NCBI GenBank assembly: GCA_021821585.1
Contig: JAKACF010000003.1
Coordinates: 1 to 32,827, forward strand
Direction of reading: 5' to 3'
Length of the DNA stretch: 32,827 nt
From: Actinomycetes bacterium
Lineage (GTDB): Bacteria; Actinomycetota; Acidimicrobiia; Acidimicrobiales; Bog-793
Both the position numbers and the translations under genes were made by a program. Shown here in pieces: positions 14,515-22,549 of this stretch; position 1 is the stretch's first letter; every line of letters begins with the position of its first letter. The notes beneath the pieces are model-generated. The model ran no database searches. It saw only the letters and a list, made by a program, of their open reading frames with translations, and had not been told where the DNA came from.

Positions 14515-16004
14515 AGCTCGTCGACAAGCTCGTCCACCTCGAGCGCACCACCTCGCTCGACGCCGGCTTCCTCACCCTCGAGGGCCCGGCGACGCCGATG
14601 CACATCGGCTCGCTCACCTACCTCGAGGCGGCTCCGCTGCGCGACCGCCAGGGCAGGATCCGCCTCGGGGACCTGCGCCGCCTCGTCGAGGAGCGGCTCT
14701 CGCTCGCCCCGCGGTTCCGCCAGCGGCCAGTCCCCGGACCGCTCGGGCTCGGCCGTCCGATCTGGGTCGACGACCCCCACTTCGAGGTGGCGAACCACGT
14801 CAACGAGGTCGTGCTGCCCCCTCCCGGGTCCGAACAGCAGCTGCGCGAGCTCGTCGCCCAGCTCATGATGCGTCTCCTCGACCGCTCGCGCCCGCTCTGG
14901 GAGCTGTGGGTCGTGGACGGCCTGGCCGACGGGAACGTGGCCCTCGTCGAGAAGGTCCACCACGTGATGATGGACGGGGTGAGCGGCGTCGACGTCGTGA
15001 TGCTGCTCACCGACGACAACCCGGCCACCGGGCGGCGCCGTGGCCGGGCGGGCACGCCCGCGCCCCCGAAGGCCGGTCCCGGCCGGCCGGGGACCCTTCC
15101 CCTGCTCCTCGCCGGGGCCGCCGACGAACTGGGCGTGCCGCTGGCGCTCGCCGGCATGCCGTTCCGCCTCGCCCGGCTGGCAGCGGGCGCGCTGGCCCAC
15201 CCCTCCCGCCTCCCCGCCCTGAAGGACCAGGTCTTCCGCGTCGGCGAGATCACGAGCGGCTCGCTCTCGCTCATCCGCCGCAACGTCATCGCCCCGCGCA
15301 CCGCCCTCAACGAGCCCGTCACGAACGCCCGGACCTACGACCATGTCGAGTGGCCGCTCGAGGCGGCGCAGGCGGTCGCCCGCAGCTTCGGCTGCACGCT
15401 GAACGACGTCCTGCTCACGGCGGTGACCGGTGGGGTCCGCCAGCTCCTGCTCAGCCGGGAGCAGGACCCCGGCGAGCGCTTCCAGGTCGCCGTGCCGGTC
15501 TCGACCCGGGGCGCCGCCGAGCACCTCGCCCTCGGCAACCGCGTGGCGCTCTTCCTCGTCCCGCTGCCCGTCGCCATGGCGGACGAGGTGCTCCAGCTCG
15601 AGACGGTGCAGCAGCTCACCCGCCGGCGCAAGGAGGAGGGCCAGGCGGGCGCGATCGCAGCGCTCCTCTCGGCGGCGGACCGCTGGCCGACCCCGGTCGT
15701 CGAGCTCATCGCCCGCCTCACCCACCACCAGCCCTTCGCCAACGCCGTCGTCACGAACGTCCCCGGCCCGGCACACCGCCGTTATCTGATGGGCGCCCGC
15801 GTCCGGCGCCTCGCCCCCGTCGTCCCCCTCGCCGGCAACCTCGACCTGAGCATCTGCATGTTCTCCTACGACGGGGAGCTCTCCTTCGGCTGCCTGGCCG
15901 ATGCCGAGCGGGTGCCGGACGTCCGCCTCGTCGGCGACGGGATCCGGGCGACCCTCGAGTCGCTCGAGGTGGCGGCCTCGCAGCTGAAAGGAGTGGCCTC
16001 ATGA
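14511..16004 (+). CDS. Wax ester synthase / diacylglycerol acyltransferase (WS/DGAT) 2
   Basis: Second acyltransferase, 497 aa. The catalytic motif is HHVMMDG (150-156), with PLWELW at 128-133, the canonical N-terminal LERTTSLDAGFLTLEGPATPMHIGSL, and a C-terminal DUF1298 part with FGCTLNDVLLTAVTGGVRQLL, VPVSTRG and VVTNVPGPAHRRYLMGARV. It is a more typical family member than its upstream neighbour. The start was set at the GTG that overlaps the previous stop (GTGA) with GGAGGGA about eight bases upstream; the frame is open much further 5', but that stretch lies within WS/DGAT 1. The two enzymes are not close copies, so this looks like two functions rather than a recent tandem duplication. Confidence 0.93.
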   Translation: MKLVDKLVHLERTTSLDAGFLTLEGPATPMHIGSLTYLEAAPLRDRQGRIRLGDLRRLVEERLSLAPRFRQRPVPGPLGLGRPIWVDDPHFEVANHVNEVVLPPPGSEQQLRELVAQLMMRLLDRSRPLWELWVVDGLADGNVALVEKVHHVMMDGVSGVDVVMLLTDDNPATGRRRGRAGTPAPPKAGPGRPGTLPLLLAGAADELGVPLALAGMPFRLARLAAGALAHPSRLPALKDQVFRVGEITSGSLSLIRRNVIAPRTALNEPVTNARTYDHVEWPLEAAQAVARSFGCTLNDVLLTAVTGGVRQLLLSREQDPGERFQVAVPVSTRGAAEHLALGNRVALFLVPLPVAMADEVLQLETVQQLTRRRKEEGQAGAIAALLSAADRWPTPVVELIARLTHHQPFANAVVTNVPGPAHRRYLMGARVRRLAPVVPLAGNLDLSICMFSYDGELSFGCLADAERVPDVRLVGDGIRATLESLEVAASQLKGVAS

Positions 16005-17623
16005 ACGAGCTCGTCGGCACCCACCTGCTGCTCCCGACCTGGGAGCGGAGGGCGAGCACGGTCGGCTTCCACGACGGCGAGTACCACGGCGACTACGGCC
16101 GCCACGCGGACCGCGTCCTGCGCCTGGCCGACGCCATGCACCGCGAGCTCGGGCTCTCGAAGGACGAGCCCTTCGCCGTGCTGTCGGTGAACAGCCACCA
16201 GTACCTCGAGCTGCACCACGCCGCCTTCCTCGGGGCCGGTGTCATCAACCCGCTCAACCTCCGCCTCTCCCCCCGCGAGATCCAGCTCATCCTCGCCGAC
16301 TCCGAGGCGAGGGTGATCTTCGTCGACGAGTTCTTCGCCGACCACCTCGCCCGGGCGATCGAGCCCGTGCGCGACTCGCTCCCGCTCAACCGCGTCGTGC
16401 TCATCGGCGGGGGCGACCACCCCCACGACATCGCCTACGAGGAGCTGCTCGAGTCGGGCCACCCCGTCGTCCCCGACGAGCCGGAGGAGACCGACCCGGT
16501 GGTGCTCATGTACACGGGCGGGACGACCGGCCTGCCGAAGGGGGCGCTCCTCGACCAGCGGGCCGAGCTGCTCAACCTGTACCACGTCGCGATGACGGTC
16601 GACCTCTACGAGGACCGGATCTATCTCCACCAGATCCCGATGTTCCACGCCGCCTCCATGGCCGCCATCCTCGGCATCCCAGCGATCGGCGGCATCTCGG
16701 TCATCCAGCCGCTGTTCGAGCCCGGCCAGGCGATGGACCTGATCGAGCAGTACGCCGTCGACTGGACGCTCGCCGTTCCGACGATGCTCGCCATGATGCT
16801 CGATCACCCGCAGTTCCGGGCCGAACGGCTCGCCTCCCTGAGGGACCTCGTCTACGGTGCCTCGCCCATGCCGGCCGGGCTCCTCGAGCGGATCCGTGCG
16901 AGCCTCCCCGACGTGGCGCTCTGGCAGGGCTACGGCATGACCGAGTGCTCGTCGGTCCTCACGATGCTCACCGACGAGGACCACCGCCGTGGCGGAGAGC
17001 GGCTCCAGTCGGCGGGCCGCCCGGTGCTCGGCGTCGAGATCGTCATCGAGGACCGGGGCGGCAACCGGCTCGGGCCGCACGAGACCGGAGAGGTCTGCGC
17101 CCGGGCGGGCAACCTGTTCACCTCCTACTGGCACAAGCCGAGGGAGACCGAGGTGGCCATGCGCGACGGCTGGTACCACACCGGCGACATGGGCTACCGG
17201 GACGAGGAGGGCTACCTCTACCTCGTCGACCGCCTGAACGACATGATCGTCACCGGTGGCGAGAACGTCTACTCGCTCGAGGTGGAGAACGCCCTCAGCA
17301 CCCATCCCGCCGTCGCCGAGGTGGCCGTCTTCGGCGTCCCGCACCCGACCTGGGGGGAAGAGGTCCACGCCGTCGTCGTCCCCCGCCAGGGCGTCGAGGT
17401 CTCCGTCGAGGAGCTGCGCGAGCACGCCCGGACGACGATCGCCGGCTACAAGGTGCCGAAGTCGATCGAGTTCCGGTCCGAGCCGCTGCCGATCTCGGGC
17501 GCGCTGAAGCCGCTCAAGCGGGAGCTGCGCAGCGAGTACCTCGAGCGCCTCGCAGAGGCCGGTCACCAGCCGGCTCGTGGCGCGAACGCCGAGGTCGGAC
17601 CGGCGGAGCCGGCGGCGCGCTAG
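16001..17623 (+). CDS. Long-chain acyl-CoA synthetase (AMP-forming, FadD-like)
   Basis: Adenylate-forming ligase of 540 aa that activates a fatty acid with ATP and CoA, supplying acyl-CoA to the upstream acyltransferases. Motifs: YTGGTTGLPKG (171-181, P-loop), PMFHAASM, YGASPMP, YGMTECSS (A5), WYHTGDMGYRDEEGYLYLVDR (A7/A8) and NDMIVTGGENVYSLEVE. In the A10 region the usual PSGK is replaced by ISGALKPLKRELR; Lys503 aligns with the catalytic lysine. ATGA overlap with WS/DGAT 2 and AAAGGAG upstream support the start. Its stop and the stop of convergent mscR share a CTAG. No membrane segment. Confidence 0.92.
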   Translation: MNELVGTHLLLPTWERRASTVGFHDGEYHGDYGRHADRVLRLADAMHRELGLSKDEPFAVLSVNSHQYLELHHAAFLGAGVINPLNLRLSPREIQLILADSEARVIFVDEFFADHLARAIEPVRDSLPLNRVVLIGGGDHPHDIAYEELLESGHPVVPDEPEETDPVVLMYTGGTTGLPKGALLDQRAELLNLYHVAMTVDLYEDRIYLHQIPMFHAASMAAILGIPAIGGISVIQPLFEPGQAMDLIEQYAVDWTLAVPTMLAMMLDHPQFRAERLASLRDLVYGASPMPAGLLERIRASLPDVALWQGYGMTECSSVLTMLTDEDHRRGGERLQSAGRPVLGVEIVIEDRGGNRLGPHETGEVCARAGNLFTSYWHKPRETEVAMRDGWYHTGDMGYRDEEGYLYLVDRLNDMIVTGGENVYSLEVENALSTHPAVAEVAVFGVPHPTWGEEVHAVVVPRQGVEVSVEELREHARTTIAGYKVPKSIEFRSEPLPISGALKPLKRELRSEYLERLAEAGHQPARGANAEVGPAEPAAR

Positions 17624-18711
17624 CGGTCGAACACCACGACCGAGCGGAGCACCTCGCCCCGCTCCATGCGCCCGAACGCCTCCTCCACCTCCTCGAGCGC
17701 GATCGTCTCGGAGACGAAGCGGTCGAGGTCGAGCCGCCCGTGCAGGTAGTGGTCGATCAGCATCGGGAAGTCCCGGCTCGGCAGGCAGTCGCCGTACCAG
17801 GAGGGCTTCAGGCGTCCGCCCCGTCCGAAGAAGTCGATCATCGGCAGCTCGAGCCGCATCTCGGGCGTCGGCACCCCGACCTGCACCACGGTGCCGGCGA
17901 GGTCTCGGGCGTAGAAGGCCTGCTCGAAGACCTTCGGGTTGCCGACGGCCTCGACGCAGACGTCGGCGCCGACGCCGCTGGTGAGCCGGCGAACCGCCTC
18001 CACCGGATCCTCCCTCGACGCGTCGACGACAGCCGTCGCCCCGAAGGAGGCGGCGAGCTCCAGCTTGCGCGGGTCGAGGTCGACGCCGATGACCGTCGTC
18101 GCCCCGGCGAGGACGGCACCGGCGACAGCCGCGCAGCCCACTCCCCCGCAGCCGAAGACGGCCACCGAGTCGCCCGGAGCGACCTGCCCGGTCCACATGG
18201 CGGCACCGAGCCCGGCCATGACACCGCAGCCGAGCAGGCCGGCGGCCTCGGGGCGGGCGGCAGGGTCCACCGGCGTGCACTGGCCCGCCGCCACGAGGGT
18301 CTTCTCGGCGAAGGCGCCGATGCCGAGGGCGGGCGAGAGGACGGTGCCGTCGGCAAGGGTCATCTTCTGGGAGGCGTTGTGGGTGGCGAAGCAGTACCAC
18401 GGGCGCCCGCGGCGGCATGCCCGGCACTGCCCGCAGACCGCGCGCCAGTTCAACACGACGAAGTCGCCCGCGGCCACCGAGGAGACGTCCGGACCGACGG
18501 CCTCGACGAGGCCGGCCGCCTCGTGTCCGAGCAGGAACGGGAAGTCGTCGTTGATGCCGCCCTCGCGATAGTGCAGGTCCGTGTGGCAGACACCGCACGC
18601 CTGCACCCTGACGAGCGCCTCGCCCGGCCCCGGCTCGGGGACGAGCACCGTCGCCACCTCGACTGGAGCCCCCCGCTTGCGGGCGACGACGCCCTTCACC
18701 TCGTGGACCAC
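17620..18711 (-). CDS. mscR: S-(hydroxymethyl)mycothiol dehydrogenase
   Basis: Zinc-dependent medium-chain dehydrogenase that oxidises the formaldehyde-mycothiol adduct with NAD+ and can also reduce S-nitrosomycothiol. Sequence landmarks match the actinobacterial MscR group almost throughout: ACGVCHTDLHYREGGIND (catalytic Cys42), LLGHEAAG (His63), NWRAVCGQCRACRRGRPWYCF (structural-zinc Cys93, 96, 99, 107), GAFAEKTLV, LLGCGVMAGLGAA, the NAD-binding GCGGVG and a C-terminal GRGGRLKPSWYGDCLPSRDFP segment. Length 363 aa is normal. GTG start with AAGGAGG six bases upstream. Its usual partner, the MBL hydrolase, lies about 6 kb away beyond the lipid operon. The presence of this gene implies that the organism makes mycothiol. 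It is divergent from a lipoprotein gene. Confidence 0.93.
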   Translation of the reverse strand: MVHEVKGVVARKRGAPVEVATVLVPEPGPGEALVRVQACGVCHTDLHYREGGINDDFPFLLGHEAAGLVEAVGPDVSSVAAGDFVVLNWRAVCGQCRACRRGRPWYCFATHNASQKMTLADGTVLSPALGIGAFAEKTLVAAGQCTPVDPAARPEAAGLLGCGVMAGLGAAMWTGQVAPGDSVAVFGCGGVGCAAVAGAVLAGATTVIGVDLDPRKLELAASFGATAVVDASREDPVEAVRRLTSGVGADVCVEAVGNPKVFEQAFYARDLAGTVVQVGVPTPEMRLELPMIDFFGRGGRLKPSWYGDCLPSRDFPMLIDHYLHGRLDLDRFVSETIALEEVEEAFGRMERGEVLRSVVVFDR

Positions 18712-18775
18712 CGCGCACCTCCTTGTGATGTCGTGCCGAGAACCTAGACGGCGCCGGCCTCGTTAGCCTCGGGCC

Positions 18776-19582
18776 GTGCCGCAGGACGATGCCCGCCGGA
18801 GGGACCGACACCCGGTCGGGCGGCGGCTCGCGGGACCGGTGCTCGTCGTCGTGGCGGTGCTCGCCTGCTCCTGCTCGAGCGCCGCCAGGTCCTCGGTCGC
18901 GACGACCGCCCGCCCGCCGGCGAGCACCGCCGGCAGCCCGAGCACGACTGCCGCGCCGTCGACGACGGAGCCGCCGCCGAGCTCGACGGTGGCGACGACG
19001 ACCAGCACGAGCACCACCACCACCACGACCACCACCCTTGTGACCTACCGGGCCGGCGACCTGCCCCAGACCGACGTGCTCCCCTCGCCGGCGTCGCGCC
19101 AGTTCCACCAGGAGATGGCGGACCTCTTCGCCGGCATCAAGGAGGACTCCCTCTCGCGGGCGCTCTGGTCCTTCTTCCCCGAGGCGGCCTACGACCGCCT
19201 GAAGTCGATCCCCTACCCGGCCGCCGACTGGCACGACCGCCTCGTCGAGGACTTCTCCCTCGACCTGGCGGCCGCACACCGCTACCTCGGACAGGGGGTC
19301 GGGACGGCACGCCTCCTCTACGTCGCCGTGCCGATGAACGAGGCGGCCTGGATCCCGCCGGGCTACTGCTACAACTCCATCGGGTACTGGCACGTGCCCG
19401 GCTCCCGTCTCGTCTACTCCGAGTCCGGACAGACCCGTTCCATCGGGATCGCGTCCCTCATCTCCTGGAGGGGCCAGTGGTACGTCGTCCACCTCGGCGC
19501 CGTCCTCCGCTCGAGCGCCACCGGGATCGTCGACGACCCGGCGGTCGGCCAGGGGACCTTCGGGCCGCCCGGCGGCTGCTGA
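18776..19582 (+). CDS. Putative lipoprotein of unknown function
   Basis: Protein of 268 aa with an Arg-rich n-region, a hydrophobic stretch (GPVLVVVAVLACSC) ending in a lipobox cysteine near residue 31, and a long Ser/Thr/Pro linker with eight consecutive threonines (to about residue 88). A folded domain of about 180 residues follows, rich in Trp and Tyr (ALWSFFPEAAYDRLKSIPY, WIPPGYCYNSIGYWHVPGSR, GQWYVVHLGAVLR). The domain is one I do not recognise. The linker type is common in cell-surface proteins of actinobacteria such as Acidimicrobiia. The GTG is the first start after an in-frame TAG twelve bases upstream and has no ribosome-binding site, so the mRNA may be leaderless. It lies before the TetR operator of the next gene and so is probably outside that regulon. 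Confidence 0.75.
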   Translation: MPQDDARRRDRHPVGRRLAGPVLVVVAVLACSCSSAARSSVATTARPPASTAGSPSTTAAPSTTEPPPSSTVATTTSTSTTTTTTTTLVTYRAGDLPQTDVLPSPASRQFHQEMADLFAGIKEDSLSRALWSFFPEAAYDRLKSIPYPAADWHDRLVEDFSLDLAAAHRYLGQGVGTARLLYVAVPMNEAAWIPPGYCYNSIGYWHVPGSRLVYSESGQTRSIGIASLISWRGQWYVVHLGAVLRSSATGIVDDPAVGQGTFGPPGGC

Positions 19583-19636
19583 GCCGGGCGCTCCCCGGGG
19601 TCGGTGCAGGCCGGCGGCCGTCCCCCTCCCCGGGAA

Positions 19637-19678
19637 TTGCCCCTGCCGTGGCCCGGCAGATAGACTGAACGTTCAGTC
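19637..19678 (+). promoter_or_regulatory. Promoter with TetR-type operator O1 (aminotransferase)
   Basis: A perfect 16-base palindrome, GACTGAACGTTCAGTC (19663-19678), overlaps a -10-like TAGACT (19661-19666). A -35-like TTGCCC lies 18 bases upstream. A repressor bound here would block RNA polymerase. The aminotransferase GTG lies 47 bases downstream. Closely related sequences occur at 21143, 26386 and 30659. Confidence 0.72.
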
Positions 19679-19725
19679 AAGACAGCGGCGGCGGCTCCGC
19701 CCGCGCCGCCGGAAGGAGAGCCACC

Positions 19726-21099
19726 GTGGTTGCACGGACCGCGACCCTGCACAGCCTCGACGAGCTCATCGCCGCCGAGGAGCGCGCCTTCGTCGACCGC
19801 CAGCCCCGCTCGGGCGCCCTTCATGCGAGGGCCGTCCGCTCCCTCGCCGGGGGCGTGACGAGCAACTGGCAGATCTCGAGGCCCCAGCCGGTCTTCCTCG
19901 AGCGCGGGGAGGGTTCGCGGATCTGGGACGTCGACGGCAACGAGTACGTCGACCTGCACGGCGGCTACGGCGCCGGGCTCGCCGGCCACGCCCACCCCGC
20001 CGTCGTCGAGGCGGTCCGCCGCCAGGTCGCCCGCGGCACGCACTTCGCCCAGCCGAACGAGGACGCCGTCGCGGTGGCGGAGAACCTCGCCCGGCGCTTC
20101 GGTCTGCCGACATGGCGCTTCATGAACTCGGGCACCGAGGCCACGATGGACGCCGTCCACCTCATGCGGGCCGCCACGGGGCGTGACCTCATGGTGAAGA
20201 TCGAGGGCGGCTACCACGGCCACCACGACTCGGTCCAGGTCTCGGTCATGCCGGAGGCCGACGAGGTCGGCCCCGCCGGGCGACCCCACAGCGTGCCGTC
20301 GAGCAGCGGGGTCCCCTCCGCGATCAGCGCGCTCACCCTCGTCGCCCCCTTCAACGACCTCGACTCGCTGGCGGCCATCCTCGACGAGCATGCCGGCGAG
20401 GTCGCCGGGCTCATCCTCGAGCCGATCATGATGAACGCCGGGATCATCCACCCCGACCCGGGCTACCTCGCCGGCGTGAAGGAGCTCCTGCACGCCCACG
20501 GGGCGCTGCTCACCTTCGACGAGGTGAAGACGGGCCTCACCGTCGGGCCGGGCGGGGTGACGGCGCTGAGCGGGGTCGAGCCCGACCTCGTCTGCCTCGC
20601 CAAGGCGATCGGCGGGGGCCTCATCGCGGCGGCGGTCGGCGGCTCGGCGGAGCTGATGGAGGACGTGGCGGACGGCACCTACGAGATGGTCGGCACCTTC
20701 AACGGCAACCCCCTCTCGATGGCCGCCACCCGGGCGATGCTCGAGCAGGTGGCCACGCCGGACGCCTACGCCAGGCTCGCCACCCTGGCGGGGCGCGTCC
20801 GGGAGGAGCTCTCCTCGACGATCGCCGCCCACGGGCTCACCGCCCATGTCGTCTCGGCCGGGGCGAAGGGCTGCGTGACCTTCTCCCCCGCTCCCGTGCG
20901 GGACTACCGGGACTTCCTCGAGCTCGACGACCGCTTCAACCACCTCCACTTCCTCGTCCAGCACAACGGCGGGGTCTTCCTGCCGCCGTGGGGCAAGACC
21001 GAGCAGTGGCTGATCTCGGTCCAGCACGACGAGGCCGACATGGACCGCTTCCTCGCCAACTTCGAGCGGTTCGCCGCCGGCGTGGCGGCCGCCGCCTGA
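19726..21099 (+). CDS. Class III PLP aminotransferase, glutamate-1-semialdehyde-aminomutase-like
   Basis: PLP enzyme of 457 aa in the class III family. PLP-site features: NSGTEATMDAVHLMRAATGRD (135-152), GGYHGHHD (161-168), FDEVKTG (Asp265) and LAKAIGGG with the Schiff-base Lys293, then MVGTFNGNPLSMAA. These are closest to the glutamate-1-semialdehyde 2,1-aminomutase branch, but that haem enzyme has DEV(M/I)TGFR where this has DEVKTGLT, and the setting is catabolic rather than haem synthesis. It more likely transaminates or isomerises an amine or amino acid brought in by the adjacent importer. GTG start with GGAGAG about five bases upstream. It is preceded by operator O1 and followed, after operator O2, by the ABC importer genes. 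Confidence 0.88.
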   Translation: MVARTATLHSLDELIAAEERAFVDRQPRSGALHARAVRSLAGGVTSNWQISRPQPVFLERGEGSRIWDVDGNEYVDLHGGYGAGLAGHAHPAVVEAVRRQVARGTHFAQPNEDAVAVAENLARRFGLPTWRFMNSGTEATMDAVHLMRAATGRDLMVKIEGGYHGHHDSVQVSVMPEADEVGPAGRPHSVPSSSGVPSAISALTLVAPFNDLDSLAAILDEHAGEVAGLILEPIMMNAGIIHPDPGYLAGVKELLHAHGALLTFDEVKTGLTVGPGGVTALSGVEPDLVCLAKAIGGGLIAAAVGGSAELMEDVADGTYEMVGTFNGNPLSMAATRAMLEQVATPDAYARLATLAGRVREELSSTIAAHGLTAHVVSAGAKGCVTFSPAPVRDYRDFLELDDRFNHLHFLVQHNGGVFLPPWGKTEQWLISVQHDEADMDRFLANFERFAAGVAAAA

Positions 21100-21142
21100 G
21101 CGACCCCTTGCGCGCCCGCCCTCCCGGCGCGACACTGGGCCC

Positions 21143-21162
21143 GACTGAACGAACGTTCAATC
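21143..21162 (+). promoter_or_regulatory. TetR-type operator O2 (ABC importer)
   Basis: Half-sites GACTGAAC (21143-21150) and GTTCAATC (21155-21162) are inverted and separated by GAAC. They are the same arms as in O1, but spaced by four bases instead of abutting. The site is 61 bases before the binding-protein gene and just downstream of a weak TTGCGC/GACACT promoter candidate (21108-21136). Confidence 0.6.
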
Positions 21163-21223
21163 GGACAACCTTTCGTCTACTGACCCGGGTGCTCGACACC
21201 CACGACGCTGAGAGGACGAGAAG

Positions 21224-22537
21224 GTGCACCACCGCGAAGGCTGGAAGGACGGCAGGCGGGGCGCCGGCGGTGCTCCGCCGGAGGGCGGGGACGCGCCGGA
21301 CACGGGCCGGGGACCGCTCGGCTCGCCGCTCACGAGGCGCAACTTCCTCGCCCTCGGGGCGGGAGCAGCCCTCGGCGGCGTCCTGTCCGCCTGCGGGGGG
21401 AGCGGCTCGGGAAGCGGCGGGACGAGCCCGACCTCGAGCTCCGCGCTGAAGCTCCCCCGGCCGAACCACCCTGTCACCTGGCCGATCGCGGCCGACAACT
21501 CCCCCATCAAGTCCAACCTCGAGCCCGAGAAGAACGCCACCCTGCAGATCTACAACTGGGTCGCCTACATCAACGAGGCCGTGGTCAAGAACTTCTGCAA
21601 GAAGTACGACTGCAACTACTCGATCACGACCTTCAACACGATGTCGGAGGCGATGGCCAAGCTGGCGAGCGGCGAGGTGAACTTCGACGTCTTCTTCCCG
21701 ACCATCGACGTCATCGGCCAGCTGATCGACACCAAGATGATGCGGCCGCTCAACCACAGCTACATCCCGAACATCGCCAACACCTGGCCCGACTACCGCA
21801 ACCCCTTCTACGACGGCGGTTGGCGCTATACCGTCCCCTACTCGATCTACACGACGGGGATGGCCTGGCGGAAGGACAAGGTCTCGCTCGCTCCCGGCTG
21901 GGACATGCCCTGGCAGGCTGCGAAGTACAAGGGCAAGGTGGCGCTCCTCGACGACTACCGGGAGGGCATCAGCCTGGCCCTGTTGAAGCGCGGCATCACG
22001 GACCTCAACACGACGAACAGCGCCCAGATCGCCCAGGCCGGCAAGGACCTCGAGGCGCTCATCCCCCTCGTCGACGTCCGGATCGACAACAACGACTACA
22101 CCGAGATCCCGAACGGCAACACCTGGGTCCACCACGCCTGGTCGGGCGACATCGCCACGGCCGCCTACTACCTCCCGAAGGGGACCAAGATCGACGTCGT
22201 CGGCTACTGGTTCCCCGAGGACGGCAAGGGGCCGGTCGCGAACGACCTCATGAGCGTGCTCAGCACCGGCCAGAACCCCGTGCTCTCGCACCTGTTCCTC
22301 AACTACATGCTCGACGTCCACAACGCCATCGAGAACTACAGCTACGTCGGCTACATGCAGCCTCTCACCGCGGTGACGCCGTCGCTGCTCATCTCCGAGA
22401 AGCTGCTCCCGCCCCAGCTCATCTCGACGGTCGTCCGCCCGTCGGACTTCCGAGCCGGCGTCGAGGAGCTCGAGCTCCCAGTCAGCGCCAACCTGGTCTG
22501 GGAGCAGACCTGGAACTCCTTCGCCAAGGGCCTCTAG
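21224..22537 (+). CDS. potD: Polyamine-type ABC transporter substrate-binding lipoprotein
   Basis: Extracellular binding protein of the PotD/PotF family, 437 aa. It has a twin-arginine signal, LTRRNFLALGAG (Arg38, Arg39), leading into a lipobox LSAC (Cys57), so it should be exported folded and lipid-anchored. The mature part shows family features: LQIYNWVAYINEAVVKNFCKKY, FDVFFPTIDVIGQLIDTKMMRPLNHSYIPNI, VPYSIYTTGMAWRKD, KGKVALLDDYREGISLALLKRG and AWSGDIATAAYYLPKG. GTG start after a purine-rich leader. The ligand is probably a cationic amine, but the Pot family also covers other amines and some amino acid derivatives; specificity cannot be read with confidence. First gene of an importer operon behind operator O2. 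Confidence 0.9.
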   Translation: MHHREGWKDGRRGAGGAPPEGGDAPDTGRGPLGSPLTRRNFLALGAGAALGGVLSACGGSGSGSGGTSPTSSSALKLPRPNHPVTWPIAADNSPIKSNLEPEKNATLQIYNWVAYINEAVVKNFCKKYDCNYSITTFNTMSEAMAKLASGEVNFDVFFPTIDVIGQLIDTKMMRPLNHSYIPNIANTWPDYRNPFYDGGWRYTVPYSIYTTGMAWRKDKVSLAPGWDMPWQAAKYKGKVALLDDYREGISLALLKRGITDLNTTNSAQIAQAGKDLEALIPLVDVRIDNNDYTEIPNGNTWVHHAWSGDIATAAYYLPKGTKIDVVGYWFPEDGKGPVANDLMSVLSTGQNPVLSHLFLNYMLDVHNAIENYSYVGYMQPLTAVTPSLLISEKLLPPQLISTVVRPSDFRAGVEELELPVSANLVWEQTWNSFAKGL

Positions 22538-22549
22538 GGCCGACGGACC

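Noticed and set aside
14906..16000. Long 5' extension of the acyl-CoA synthetase frame
   Set aside because: It overlaps WS/DGAT 2 out of frame and has no domain; the ATG at 16001 with AAAGGAG upstream gives a full-length enzyme.
15866..19492. Minus-strand open frame of about 1,200 codons
   Set aside because: It spans the reverse of the acyl-CoA synthetase, mscR in a different frame and the lipoprotein; low-complexity composition, no domains. A high-GC artefact.
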